Shown piece after piece: positions 18,450 through 27,883 of a DNA stretch of 64,000 bases. The translations under genes were made by a program, and so were the position numbers. Below the pieces are notes generated by a model. That model was given only the letters and a program-made list of their open reading frames with translations. It did not search any database and was not told where the DNA came from. The stretch lies in NCBI RefSeq assembly GCF_003611475.1, contig NZ_RAXT01000012.1:20091-84090 (forward strand), in the 5' to 3' direction. How positions within the stretch are numbered: position 1 is the first letter of the stretch; every line of letters begins with the position of its first letter. The DNA comes from Acinetobacter rongchengensis. GTDB lineage: Bacteria; Pseudomonadota; Gammaproteobacteria; Pseudomonadales; Moraxellaceae.

Positions 18450-18809
18450 ATGCAAACAGTATCACCTAATGGTTTTGAGGCACATTCAGAGGCTTTTTCA
18501 ATTGCGACATTGATGTTAGCACGCTTAAGACGTGTGGCAGGGCGTGTGATTGATGTGATGTATTTGGTCGAAAATAAAAGCTATGCAAAGTATGTTGTAG
18601 ATATGTCTTTGAAAACCGAAGATTCTGAGTTAAAGCGACATGCTTTGCGTTTACAACATTTATTAGATCAAGAAGAAGCGAAGGCTCCTGTTGAGTCTGT
18701 GAGAACCATGCAGGTCAAAACAGAGGAAGAAGAATATGTTTCTGGTGCAACTGAAGAAGAAATTTATCGTGCACAAGTTTCACATCACTATATTGGTGCA
18801 TTAAGATAA
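18450..18809 (+). CDS. Small conserved-looking hypothetical protein
   Basis: A 119-residue cytosolic protein of unknown function. No signal peptide or membrane helix. The N-terminal two thirds are helical and basic (FSIATLMLARLRRVAGRVIDVMYL), followed by an acidic linker (VKTEEEEYVSGATEEEIYRAQ) and the tail HHYIGALR. The ATG at 18450 follows GGGG; an upstream in-frame TTG at 18417 is less likely. It lies alone between rlmL and pyrB. The codon pattern looks like a real gene; nothing supports a specific role. Confidence 0.65.
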   Translation: MQTVSPNGFEAHSEAFSIATLMLARLRRVAGRVIDVMYLVENKSYAKYVVDMSLKTEDSELKRHALRLQHLLDQEEAKAPVESVRTMQVKTEEEEYVSGATEEEIYRAQVSHHYIGALR

Positions 18810-18962
18810 TGTTCATTTAATTAGACTCTAAGTTTTGTTAAATTTAGAGTCTACCTGTGATTAAAATAAACTTAATATCATGAATATTAATCAATTATTT
18901 TCATGTATGAAAATAATGATTATTTGCTTAAATCTTCATCTGCCAAAGAAAAATAAAATCTG

Positions 18963-18990
18963 TATAATACCTTAACTTAACATGTAAGGA
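18963..18990 (+). promoter_or_regulatory. -10 box and ribosome site of pyrB
   Basis: A consensus TATAAT at 18963-18968 and TAAGGA at 18985-18990, seven nt before the pyrB ATG. The -35 is not clear. The leader would be only ~20 nt, so attenuation by a leader peptide is unlikely. Confidence 0.55.
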
Positions 18991-18997
18991 ATCTCTC

Positions 18998-20014
18998 ATG
19001 CACTTGGCAGCATTGCATACTCCGAGTCAGATTCAACTCAACCAAGATGGGCATTTAAAACACTTCCTCACCATCGAAGGTCTTTCAAAACAAACGCTTA
19101 CAAAAATATTGGACACTGCACAGTCCTTTTTTAATGACCAAAATCAACTCATTACCAATAACCTTTTAGAAGGTCGTACCGTGATGAATTTGTTCTTTGA
19201 AAATTCTACACGTACTAGAACAACCTTTGAGGCTGCTGCAAAACGTTTATCAGCCAATGTTTTAAATATAGATATTGCACGTTCAAGTACCTCAAAAGGC
19301 GAAACTTTGCGTGATACGCTTTGGAACCTTGAAGCGATGGCAGCAGATATTTTTGTGGTGCGCCATTCTTCGTCGGGTGCGGCGCATTTTATTGCTCAAA
19401 CCGTTTGTCCGCATGTCGCAATCATCAATGCAGGGGATGGACGCCACGCGCATCCAACCCAAGCCATGTTGGATATGCTCACTATTCGCCGTGAAACCCA
19501 GAAAAAATTTGAAGACATGAGCATAGCCATTATTGGTGATATTAAACATTCACGTGTGGCACGCTCTGATATTGCTGCGTTGCAAACTTTAGGATGTAAA
19601 GATATTCGTGTGATTGCACCAAATACGCTATTGCCTCTGGGTTTTAGCGAGTTTGGAGAAGGCGTGCGCTTATTTAATCATATGGAACAAGGCATTCAAG
19701 ACTGTGATGTGATTATTACCTTACGTATTCAAAATGAGCGTATAGATTCACCAGCACTTTCTTCTCAAGCTGAGTTTTACAAGATGTATGGCTTAAATAA
19801 AGAACGTTTGGCCATGGCAAAACCAGATTGCATCGTGATGCATCCAGGACCAATGAATCGTGGTGTAGAAATCGATTCTAGCATCGCAGATGGTCCGCAG
19901 TCGGTGATTCTGCATCAGGTGACCAATGGTATTGCTGTGCGCATGGCTGTATTAGCTCTATCCATGCAAGGTCAGTTACAAGAAAAAGGTTTGTTAGAAG
20001 CGATTGTGGTATAA
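18998..20014 (+). CDS. pyrB: Aspartate carbamoyltransferase catalytic subunit
   Basis: Joins carbamoyl phosphate and aspartate in pyrimidine synthesis. The carbamoyl-phosphate loop is [13 protein letters not shown] near residue 65; further motifs are [25 protein letters not shown] and [11 protein letters not shown] near the C-terminus. At 338 residues, with an N-terminal extension of ~25 residues relative to the E. coli chain, it resembles the Pseudomonas-type class A enzyme, which forms a dodecamer with an inactive dihydroorotase. The next gene encodes exactly such a partner, 16 bp downstream. No pyrI regulatory gene is present. Confidence 0.97.
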   Translation: MHLAALHTPSQIQLNQDGHLKHFLTIEGLSKQTLTKILDTAQSFFNDQNQLITNNLLEGRTVMNLFFENSTRTRTTFEAAAKRLSANVLNIDIARSSTSKGETLRDTLWNLEAMAADIFVVRHSSSGAAHFIAQTVCPHVAIINAGDGRHAHPTQAMLDMLTIRRETQKKFEDMSIAIIGDIKHSRVARSDIAALQTLGCKDIRVIAPNTLLPLGFSEFGEGVRLFNHMEQGIQDCDVIITLRIQNERIDSPALSSQAEFYKMYGLNKERLAMAKPDCIVMHPGPMNRGVEIDSSIADGPQSVILHQVTNGIAVRMAVLALSMQGQLQEKGLLEAIVV

Positions 20015-20030
20015 GGCAAAGGATAAAGTC

Positions 20031-21266
20031 ATGAGTATTGTAAAAATTGAAAATGTACGTGTCTTAGATCCGATCAAAAAAACTGACAGCGTAGAAACAG
20101 TTTATATTGAAAATGGGAAGATCGTTGCTGCTTCAGATGCCGTAACTGAAACGGTGAATGGCCAAGGTAAATGGTTAATGCCAACCATGGTTGATCTATG
20201 CGCTCGTTTGCGTGAGCCAGGGCAACAACAACATGGAACATTAAAGTCTGAAGGTAAAGCTGCACGTGATAATGGAATTTTACATGTCATTACACCACCT
20301 GATTCAAAACCAATCGTGCAAGACAATGGTGCTTTGATCCATGGGCTTGTTGAAAAAGCCATGTCAGATGGCGGTATTTATTTACATGTGATTGGTGCAC
20401 AAACACAGGGTTTAAATGGTAAACAACCTGCAAATATGGCAGGTTTAAAAAAGGGTGGTTGTACTGCTGTTTCAAATGCCTATGCACCTTTTGAAAATGA
20501 TGATGTGGTGATTCGCACATTGGAATATGCAGCAGGTTTGGACATGACTGTTGTGTTCTATCCAGAAGAACCTCAAATTGCCAAAGATGGCTGTGTGCAT
20601 GAAGGTTTTGTTGCATCACGTCAAGGCTTGCCGATGATCCCTGCAATTGCAGAAACCATTGCCATTGCTAAATATCTGTTGATGGTTGAAATGACTGGTG
20701 TCAAAGCACATTTTGGACTCATTTCAGCAGGTGCATCTGTCGAACTGATTAAAATTGCCAAAGACAAAGGTTTGGCTGTAACCGCAGATGTTGCAATGCA
20801 TCAACTACATCTTACCGACCAGTTGATTGATGGTTTTAATTCTTTAGCACATGTGCGTCCGCCGTTACGTGCTGAAAAAGATAAAGCATTATTACGTCAA
20901 GGTGTAAAAGATGGCGTGATTGACTCGATTTGTACACATCACGAGCCTTTGAGCAGCTCAGCGAAACTGGCACCATTTGCAGAAACATTGCCTGGAATGA
21001 CAGCATTTGATACTTACGTCCCGTTTGGGGTGCAATTGGTGAATGAGGGTGTTTTTGAACCTTTAGAATGGGTTGAAAAAGTAACCCTTGCACCTGCAAA
21101 AGTTGCCAATATGCTGGATCGTTGGACTCAAGAGTCTGGATGGATATTGGTTGATCCTGAACTAGAATGGACTGTTTCTAAGGAAAGTATTATTTCTCAG
21201 GGTAAAAATACGCCGTTAATTAACCAAAAAGTCCGTGGTAAAGTGATCCAAACTTTTATTGCATAA
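20031..21266 (+). CDS. pyrC': Dihydroorotase-like subunit lacking zinc ligands (PyrC')
   Basis: A 411-residue amidohydrolase-fold protein of the dihydroorotase family, following pyrB. The HxH metal motif of active enzymes (DxHxHxREPG) reads DLCARLREPG here, so both histidines are replaced. The later DxH site reads ICTHHEP. It is therefore probably a structural partner that holds aspartate carbamoyltransferase together, as established for Pseudomonas pyrBC'. A separate active dihydroorotase should be elsewhere in the genome. ATG 20031 after AAAGGA was chosen over an upstream start inside pyrB. Confidence 0.92.
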   Translation: MSIVKIENVRVLDPIKKTDSVETVYIENGKIVAASDAVTETVNGQGKWLMPTMVDLCARLREPGQQQHGTLKSEGKAARDNGILHVITPPDSKPIVQDNGALIHGLVEKAMSDGGIYLHVIGAQTQGLNGKQPANMAGLKKGGCTAVSNAYAPFENDDVVIRTLEYAAGLDMTVVFYPEEPQIAKDGCVHEGFVASRQGLPMIPAIAETIAIAKYLLMVEMTGVKAHFGLISAGASVELIKIAKDKGLAVTADVAMHQLHLTDQLIDGFNSLAHVRPPLRAEKDKALLRQGVKDGVIDSICTHHEPLSSSAKLAPFAETLPGMTAFDTYVPFGVQLVNEGVFEPLEWVEKVTLAPAKVANMLDRWTQESGWILVDPELEWTVSKESIISQGKNTPLINQKVRGKVIQTFIA

Positions 21267-21291
21267 TTTTAATTATCCTTGTATTCATTTT

Positions 21292-21315
21292 AAGTCAGCT
21301 TCGGCTGGCTTTTTT
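21292..21315 (+). terminator. Terminator of pyrB-pyrC'
   Basis: An 8-bp stem AAGTCAGC / GCTGGCTT (one T-G wobble) with a TTCG loop, followed by T residues. Confidence 0.88.
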
Positions 21316-21455
21316 GTGTATTTTTATTTGTCTTAAAATATGTTTTAACTACAAAAAACTATTATAAATTTGCTTATTTAATAATTAGAATGAAAAACGG
21401 TCAATAACTGATTCTATTATTACAAAACAACAATGATACAGGAGTGTTCAGTATT

Positions 21456-23000
21456 ATGAATATTATTGAGCTGTTAAAAGAAAAAGTGACATCAAAATTA
21501 TTACAGGGTGATAATCAGTTTCAAGATGAGAAAATAGGTGCACTATCTGCTTTTTATCCTATTTTACTCACGGTTTTAGAATCTAAACCTGAATTAATGA
21601 GTATATTGCAACAAAGTTTGAATCCACGTTTGGGCGATATTTTTAATAATAATTCGGAGTCTGTTGGTCATTTATTAGGGTTGGTTAGCGGAGATGCACC
21701 ACCTAACGAAATTGAAAAGACATTGAACCATGCAATTGCACCGACTTTATCTTTACTTGAAGATCAAGCAGGTACAGATGATCAATTGGCAATTTTTGAT
21801 CTCATTCAATCGCAATTGCCAAATATTCAAGCAGCATTGCCAGCATGGGCTTCAGGCTTGTTCTCGGCAGTTGGAATTAGTGTTGCTGGCTTAAGTTTTG
21901 CCTCGCAAGCTCAAGCTGCACCTGTGGTTGAAACAATTATTCCTACACCACCGGTAGAGCCTATTGTTGCTGCGCCTGCACCACCAGAACCTCCGTCAAA
22001 TCATCAAGTGACGAATGAACCAGAGCCTAAGAAATCAAATCTTCTTTTAACTGCTTTGATCGCTTTATTAATTTTAATCCTTTTGGCATTTTTATTATTA
22101 AGAAGCTGTAAAAATGATGACAATGCGACTGCACCGCTCAATCAGGCGACTGCAACTGCCCAACAACCTGCATATTTTCAAATGACTACAGATCCACAAG
22201 GTGGACTTGTAACATGCTCAGCCAAAATTGGGAATGAAGAATTTACGACAGCTTTACAAAACGAAGTAAAACAAATATTTAGCCATAGTGTTGGCTGTGG
22301 AATTGATTCAAGTCAAACGTTTAATGCAGAATTAATTGATCAAAACTCATTAGTAAGCGTTTTAAAACTGGTGAAAGGTATTCCAAATGCTTCATTGACT
22401 TGGACGGGGAGTGAAATTTCTCTACAAGGTGCAGATCAAGCAACATTACAAGCATTGGCTGAAAAGATTAAACCTTTAGTCAAAGACATGAATGTTGTGG
22501 TGCAACATCCTTTAAGTGAAAGTGAGGCGGTTTCATCCAGTATTGACCAAGCGAAGCAAGCATTGCAAGGGATTGATCCGAGTAAAGCAAAAGCGTTAGA
22601 TATTGCAACAGCATTGAATATGCAAATTATTAACTTTGCCAGCGGTTCAAATACAATTCCTGATGTGAATAAGCCTATTCTCGATCAAGCTGCGGCACTT
22701 ATGAATCATCTACCTAATGTACAATTACTCGTTAAAGGTTATACGGATTCTGTGGGCGATCCAGATGCCAATAAAATTTTATCTCAAAAACGTGCACAGG
22801 CCGTTGCAGATTATTTAATGAGTAAAGGTGTTTCTCCAGATAAATTATTGGCGCAAGGTTTTGGACAAGAAAATCCTGTAGCGAATAATGCGACCAAAGA
22901 AGGGCAATTTAAAAATAGACGGATTGAATTTGAAGTCACCAATACTGAAACAGGAATCACCCGTGAAGTCTCTGAAGAAGGTATTGAGAAAAAACAATAA
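21456..23000 (+). CDS. OmpA-family protein with inner-membrane anchor
   Basis: About 514 residues. The first ~165 are helical with leucine-rich segments (LLKEKVTSKLLQG, LLTVLESKPELMSILQQSL), recalling DUF937-like domains. A Pro-rich stretch follows (~175-195), then one membrane helix (LLLTALIALLILILLAFLLL, ~200-220). The periplasmic part holds BON-like repeats (MTDPQGG... region and LKLVKGIPNASLTWTG) and a C-terminal OmpA peptidoglycan-binding domain (LVKGYTDSVGDPDANKILSQ with the TDSxG motif, NRRIEFEV). It probably ties the inner membrane to the cell wall. ATG 21456 was chosen; a GTG at 21444 sits too close to AGGAG. Confidence 0.85.
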   Translation: MNIIELLKEKVTSKLLQGDNQFQDEKIGALSAFYPILLTVLESKPELMSILQQSLNPRLGDIFNNNSESVGHLLGLVSGDAPPNEIEKTLNHAIAPTLSLLEDQAGTDDQLAIFDLIQSQLPNIQAALPAWASGLFSAVGISVAGLSFASQAQAAPVVETIIPTPPVEPIVAAPAPPEPPSNHQVTNEPEPKKSNLLLTALIALLILILLAFLLLRSCKNDDNATAPLNQATATAQQPAYFQMTTDPQGGLVTCSAKIGNEEFTTALQNEVKQIFSHSVGCGIDSSQTFNAELIDQNSLVSVLKLVKGIPNASLTWTGSEISLQGADQATLQALAEKIKPLVKDMNVVVQHPLSESEAVSSSIDQAKQALQGIDPSKAKALDIATALNMQIINFASGSNTIPDVNKPILDQAAALMNHLPNVQLLVKGYTDSVGDPDANKILSQKRAQAVADYLMSKGVSPDKLLAQGFGQENPVANNATKEGQFKNRRIEFEVTNTETGITREVSEEGIEKKQ

Positions 23001-23015
23001 ATAATTTTCTAGCAT

Positions 23016-23044
23016 AAAGGCCCTTAATCAATTAAGGGCCTTTT
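23016..23044 (+). terminator. Terminator after the OmpA-family gene
   Basis: A 13-bp perfect stem (AAAGGCCCTTAAT / ATTAAGGGCCTTT) with a short loop and T-run. Confidence 0.9.
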
Positions 23045-23222
23045 AAATTTGCATGTTTAATTTATTTATTCGGTAAATGATTTGATTTAGGTTAAATATG
23101 AATCGATGGGTTTATATCCTTTGGGATGATTTATAACGTGTATATTCTTGAGTACGTTGATTCATGTGCTTTTTATTGGCATGCTGTAAACTGATTAGGT
23201 TAAATTATTATTTAGATTAAAT

Positions 23223-24002
23223 ATGCGTATTAGTTTTATTGGCTCAGGCCGTGTCGCACATCACTTCGCTAAGCAACTTTCAAAACAGCATCAAATTGTA
23301 CAAATTTATAGTCGTGATTTAACGCATGCCCAAAAATTGGCTGAACAATGTCATGCGCAAGCCATTCAAAATTATTCACAATTTGATCATAATATTGATC
23401 TATTAATGATTGCTATCAGTGATCAAGCGATTGCTGAAGTGATTGTAAATATGGGGCGTTATTTTGAAAATGTGCTGATTGTACATACCTCAGGCAGCAC
23501 GCATTTAAATGTACTAAGTCAACAGCATGCACGTTCAGGTGTGTTTTATCCTTTACAAACATTTAGTTTAGAGCGAGACATCGATTGGTCGAATACGCCA
23601 TTATTTGTAGAAGCGACACAAGTAGATGATTTGCAAATATTAGTTGCACTTGCAAATAGCCTAAGTAATCGTGTTTATACTTATGATTCTGCGCAACGTT
23701 TAAGTTTACATTTGGCTGCGGTATTTGCTTGTAATTTCAGTAATTATTGTTATGACATGGCAAAACAGGTAGTAGATGCTGAACAGGTTGATTTTAGTTT
23801 GCTGTATCCTTTAATTTTAGAAACAGCCAATAAAGCAACACTGAATAATCCTAAAACAATGCAAACAGGCCCTGCGATGCGTGGGGACCAAAATATCTTG
23901 AATATGCATATGAAGATGTTAGCAGAAGCAGGCAGGGGGGATTTAAAACAAGTGTATGAGATATTGAGCCAAGGCATTCAAACTAGACAATCATCTCAAT
24001 AG
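23223..24002 (+). CDS. DUF2520 NAD(P)-binding Rossmann protein
   Basis: A 259-residue protein built like a small dehydrogenase. The N-terminal Rossmann fold has ISFIGSGRVAHHFAKQL (GxGxxA-type) and IYSRDLTHAQKLAEQ. The middle SDQAIAEVI and VIVHTSGSTHLNVLSQ, and YPLQTFS, are typical of DUF2520 proteins, distant relatives of pyrroline-5-carboxylate reductase and ketopantoate reductase-like enzymes. The C-terminus is a helical bundle (HLAAVFACNFSNYCYDMA, GPAMRGDQNILNMHM). The substrate is unknown. Its stop is followed within 6 nt by an open frame of a truncated desaturase. Confidence 0.85.
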   Translation: MRISFIGSGRVAHHFAKQLSKQHQIVQIYSRDLTHAQKLAEQCHAQAIQNYSQFDHNIDLLMIAISDQAIAEVIVNMGRYFENVLIVHTSGSTHLNVLSQQHARSGVFYPLQTFSLERDIDWSNTPLFVEATQVDDLQILVALANSLSNRVYTYDSAQRLSLHLAAVFACNFSNYCYDMAKQVVDAEQVDFSLLYPLILETANKATLNNPKTMQTGPAMRGDQNILNMHMKMLAEAGRGDLKQVYEILSQGIQTRQSSQ

Positions 24003-24389
24003 TGCAAGTTGCATCATTTATTGGGTAAATCAACAATGGGTTTGATCACCGACAAATGGATGATTGCTGAATTATTTGCCAATATTGTTGTTTTAATCGC
24101 CGTTTTTATTTTCTTAGATGTTACTGTTTTAAAGTATTACTTTATTGCCATGTTCATCGGTCAATGCATGACCGCTTTTTTTGCTGTTTGGACAGTACAT
24201 TACGATACAGAAGATCATGTTTATATGGCCCGAACAGTCTGTAATAAATTTAAACGCGTCGTGACTTACAACATGTCTTACCATGTTGAACATCATTTAT
24301 TTCCTGCTGTGCCTACACAACATTTGCATATTTTGGCTAAGCGTTTGGCTGAATATGATTCAGGTGTCGAGATTCGGGAAGTTTTTTGA
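24003..24389 (+). pseudogene. C-terminal fragment of a fatty acid desaturase
   Basis: The open frame directly after the previous stop encodes ~128 residues of the C-terminal third of a membrane fatty acid desaturase: LHHLLGKSTMG, two hydrophobic segments (LFANIVVLIAVFIFLDV, YYFIAMFIGQCMTAFFAVW), and the third histidine box in YNMSYHVEHHLFPAVPT. The first two histidine boxes and the first membrane helices are absent, and no ATG with a ribosome site precedes it (only TTG at 24009). A deletion seems to have joined this tail to the end of the DUF2520 gene. It is unlikely to be active. Confidence 0.82.
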
Positions 24390-24407
24390 TTATTATTTTG
24401 CTTATAA

Positions 24408-24435
24408 AAAAGCTGCAATTTATATTGCAGCTTTT
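24408..24435. terminator. Bidirectional terminator between the desaturase fragment and trmB
   Basis: Stem AAAAGCTGCAA / TTGCAGCTTTT with a 6-nt loop, flanked by A-run and T-run. It lies between convergent genes. Confidence 0.85.
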
Positions 24436-24463
24436 AAGTGTTTTTCAAATTTAAATTATTGTA

Positions 24464-25183
24464 TTAACTTATTTTCTTAAAAATAAAGTCATTGATCTTG
24501 TGACCTGACTCGATACCACGACGCTCAAATTTAGTCTGAGGGCGCCATTCAGGACGTGGATAACTATTGCCTTTACCTGCTAAATTTTCTAAACGCGGAC
24601 GGTTGTCCAAAACATCAAGCATCCATTCAGCATACGGTTCCCAATCGGTTGCAGCATGGAATGTACCCCCAATTTCCAACTTTTCTTCAACCAAAGGCAT
24701 ACGGTCATGTGAAACAAAACGACGTTTGAAGTGACGTTTCTTTTGCCATGGATCAGGGAAGTACAATTGAACGGTATTGATACTATTGTCAGGCATTTCA
24801 CGAAGCACTTGAATCGCATCTGCATCTAAAACACGTAAGTTTTTGACTTCAGCCATTCCCGCTTCATATACGCATTGTGCAATACCTGGAACATGTACTT
24901 CGATACCAACAAAGTTACGTTCAGGGTGAGCCTTTGCCATAAGAACCAATGAGCGTCCCATACCAAAGCCAATTTCAACTGTTAGTGGGCGTTCAGGGTG
25001 TTCAAAATGTTGACGTAAATCTGCAACAGGGTATTCCAAAATTAAATCACGATGCTGTTCAAGCGCAGTACGTTGTGATGTATTGAGCGGAGCAGACCTA
25101 CGCATAAATGTCACAATTTCACGGTGTTCTTGTAAATTATCTAAATCTACAACTTGTTGTGCTTCAATTTGATCGTTTGACAT
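24464..25183 (-). CDS. trmB: tRNA (guanine-N7-)-methyltransferase
   Basis: Forms m7G46 in tRNA variable loops using S-adenosylmethionine. The 239-residue sequence has the SAM motif VEIGFGMGRSLVLMA, NFVGIEVHVPGIAQC, and the family signature VQLYFPDPWQKKRHFKRRFV, then TDWEPYAEWMLDVL and the C-terminal TKFERRGIESGHKI. Normal length; single gene with its own terminator. Confidence 0.96.
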   Translation of the reverse strand: MSNDQIEAQQVVDLDNLQEHREIVTFMRRSAPLNTSQRTALEQHRDLILEYPVADLRQHFEHPERPLTVEIGFGMGRSLVLMAKAHPERNFVGIEVHVPGIAQCVYEAGMAEVKNLRVLDADAIQVLREMPDNSINTVQLYFPDPWQKKRHFKRRFVSHDRMPLVEEKLEIGGTFHAATDWEPYAEWMLDVLDNRPRLENLAGKGNSYPRPEWRPQTKFERRGIESGHKINDFIFKKIS

Positions 25184-25366
25184 CGTTTTGGCAATACTAA
25201 AAATCTAAAAGGCGTATTGTAAGACCTGAGTGAAGCAAGTCAAATTTTTTATCCAATCTTTAGCTAAATTGAATCTATTCAGTATAGGTGTTAAATTGTC
25301 ATAAAATATTCACCATGCTGTCATTAATAAAAATTAATCTGCTTTAAATTTCAACAAACGTTAAAA

Positions 25367-27829
25367 ATGATGAAAATATTAAAACCACATTCTTTATACC
25401 TAAGCTTAGTGTTATTAGGTTACTCATTTCCCAGCCATGCACAGTTGATGTTTAGCCAATATATCGATGGCACGTCAAACCGCAAAGGCTTAGAAATTTA
25501 TAATCCTGATGCGAGTGCCGTCAATTTATCTGATTATGAAATTCAACAATTTAGTAATGGGTCCACCAGTAAAAGTTTTTCTGTAACTTTACAAGGTTCA
25601 TTGTCTAGTCAGGCTAAATTTGTGATTGGTCGTTCAGAACTGCAAGCAGAGATTGGCAATAAAGTCAATCAAGTAGCAGGCTTATCTTTTAATGGCGATG
25701 ATGCATTGGTGTTGCTCTATAAAGGCATGCCTGTTGATCGTTTTGGTCGGGTCGGAGAGAAGCCTACTAATAATGGCTGGGGTACGACAATAACCAGTTA
25801 TCAAAATAGCCTAAGCAGAATTAAAAGCAAAAATGATGTGACGTCGATAGACCCATCCTCAGCCTTTGATTTAGATGGTGAGTGGTCTAAGTGGACAGAC
25901 CGTAATGCATTTAACTCATATTTGGTCGATGCAACAACATCACCACCATTAACTTCAATCAGTTGTAGTACCGCGGATACACCAATCGTGGATTTGCAAA
26001 CAGCAGTTCAGGGTCAACAATATGTGATTCGAGGTGTCATTACCGCAGATTATCGTTATGAAAATGGTTTCTCTGGTATATATATCCAAACACCTGACAG
26101 CAAAGCTAAAGCGGATTTAAGCAATGCAATATTTGTTTATTTACCTGCGGGAAGCTCAGTTACAGGTGGCAAGCTTGGTGAGGAAGTTATTCTCAAAGGG
26201 CGTTTAACAAGCTACCAAAACCAATTACAAATTGATCAGCTGAGCAGTAATATTCAGACCTGTAATACCCAAGCTGCCAGTCTCGTGAGTGCAATACCAT
26301 TGCAACTTCCATTCTCAAGTTTAACAGATGCAAAAGGTCATGCACCTAAGCGTTATCAAGGTATGTTGGTAAAAATACCGCAAACTTTAACGGTCAGTGA
26401 AAACTACAATTATGCACGTTTTGGAGAATTATCGCTCAGTTTAGGACGCTTATATATTCCAACCAATTTATATCCTGCCAAGTCTGTTGAAGCGGTAAAT
26501 TTGGCAAAACAGAATCTATTGTCAAAAATTATTTTAGATGATGGTTATAACAATCAAAATAGAACGCCGTGGTTACCACAAAGTTTTAATGCATTGAATA
26601 CCTTAAGAACAGGTTATCAACTGAAAAATGTAGAAGGGATTTTAGAATACCGTTTCAATGCGTGGCGTATTCAGCCTATTCCAAATAAGACTCCAGAATT
26701 GGTAAGTGATACCAATCCACGTCATTCAACTGTCATTACAAAAGAAGCAAAACAAACTCGTGTAGCTGCGTTTAATGTTCTTAATTATGATAATTCACCT
26801 TTAATTGGGGTTAAACCTGACCGTGGTGCCAATACTGTTTCAGAGTTTAATCGTCAGCATTTAAAAACGGTGAATGCACTCAAAACCATAGATGCCGATG
26901 TCTTTGCTTTGATGGAAATTGCAAATAATGGTTATGATGAAAATAGTGCAATTGCTTATTTAACAAAAGCATTAGGTGCGGATTGGAAATATGTGATTCC
27001 ACCAAATACTGCAAAATTGGGAACTGATGTGATTGCTGTCGCTATTATCTATAACAGTAAGCGAGTAAAACCTGTAGGTGCAGCCGTAGTTTATGATGAT
27101 TTAACCCAGAAAAATCGTGTCACGATGGCACAAAGTTTCCAAGCTTTAACAGGCGGGAAAATCTTTACGATTGTACCAAATCATTTGAAATCTAAAGGAA
27201 GTTGCCCTGAAGATAAGACTTTAGCAGATGCAGATCAAGGCGATGGGCAGGGGTGCTGGAATGCCACACGTTTAACAGCTGTGCAAAAGTTAATGCAATG
27301 GATCGCAACCAATCCAACCAAGGTTGAAAAACCGAACTATTTATTGGTTGGTGATATGAATAGTTATGCTAAAGAAGATCCGATTTTAGCACTGGAAAAA
27401 GCCAACTATAAAACACTGCTCAATGATGAAAAAATTGGACAAGGGAAAATGGCTTATAGCTATGTTTTTGGTGTGGCAAGTGATGCAAATGGTCATGGTG
27501 GTGCAGGTAATTTAGATCACGCGATTGCAGATTCAAGTTTATATCCAATGGTTAAACGTGCTTTTGCATGGCATATCAATGCAGATGAGCCTACTGCACT
27601 GGACTATAATGAGGAATATAAAACCGATGAGCAAATCCGTACATTTTATAATGCTGATGCATTTAGATCTTCTGATCATGACCCTGTGATTGTTGATCTT
27701 GATTTGAATGATTCAAACTCTACTGAGGCTGATACAAAACGTAGCAGTGGTGGTAGTACAAGTTTATGGTCAGTATTGGGGCTAATATTGTTAACTGTTG
27801 CTGCAACGCTAAGACGTTATAAAAAATAG
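25367..27829 (+). CDS. Secreted ExeM/NucH-type nuclease with GlyGly-CTERM tail
   Basis: An 820-residue exported nuclease. The signal peptide is visible (LYLSLVLLGYSFPSHAQ). Residues ~27-150 are a lamin-tail domain (MFSQYIDGTSNRKGLEIYNPD). A middle OB-like region (~195-310) precedes the endonuclease/exonuclease/phosphatase domain (~455-775): RVAAFNVLNYDN, DVFALMEIANNGYDE, IVPNHLKSKGSCPED, LVGDMNSYAKEDP and SSDHDPVIVDL with the catalytic Asp and His. The end is SSGGSTSLWSVLGLILL followed by a basic tail, a GlyGly-CTERM anchor cut by rhombosortase before type II secretion. Related enzymes degrade extracellular DNA. Confidence 0.9.
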   Translation: MMKILKPHSLYLSLVLLGYSFPSHAQLMFSQYIDGTSNRKGLEIYNPDASAVNLSDYEIQQFSNGSTSKSFSVTLQGSLSSQAKFVIGRSELQAEIGNKVNQVAGLSFNGDDALVLLYKGMPVDRFGRVGEKPTNNGWGTTITSYQNSLSRIKSKNDVTSIDPSSAFDLDGEWSKWTDRNAFNSYLVDATTSPPLTSISCSTADTPIVDLQTAVQGQQYVIRGVITADYRYENGFSGIYIQTPDSKAKADLSNAIFVYLPAGSSVTGGKLGEEVILKGRLTSYQNQLQIDQLSSNIQTCNTQAASLVSAIPLQLPFSSLTDAKGHAPKRYQGMLVKIPQTLTVSENYNYARFGELSLSLGRLYIPTNLYPAKSVEAVNLAKQNLLSKIILDDGYNNQNRTPWLPQSFNALNTLRTGYQLKNVEGILEYRFNAWRIQPIPNKTPELVSDTNPRHSTVITKEAKQTRVAAFNVLNYDNSPLIGVKPDRGANTVSEFNRQHLKTVNALKTIDADVFALMEIANNGYDENSAIAYLTKALGADWKYVIPPNTAKLGTDVIAVAIIYNSKRVKPVGAAVVYDDLTQKNRVTMAQSFQALTGGKIFTIVPNHLKSKGSCPEDKTLADADQGDGQGCWNATRLTAVQKLMQWIATNPTKVEKPNYLLVGDMNSYAKEDPILALEKANYKTLLNDEKIGQGKMAYSYVFGVASDANGHGGAGNLDHAIADSSLYPMVKRAFAWHINADEPTALDYNEEYKTDEQIRTFYNADAFRSSDHDPVIVDLDLNDSNSTEADTKRSSGGSTSLWSVLGLILLTVAATLRRYKK

Positions 27830-27855
27830 CCTGACCTCAAAATTGAAAGCATGAT

Positions 27856-27883
27856 CAAAGAGAAGCGTTAACACTTCTCTTTG
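27856..27883. terminator. Bidirectional terminator between nuclease and sensor kinase
   Basis: Stem CAAAGAGAAG / CTTCTCTTTG around a short loop, ending one base before the stop of the convergent kinase gene; usable by both genes. Confidence 0.75.
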
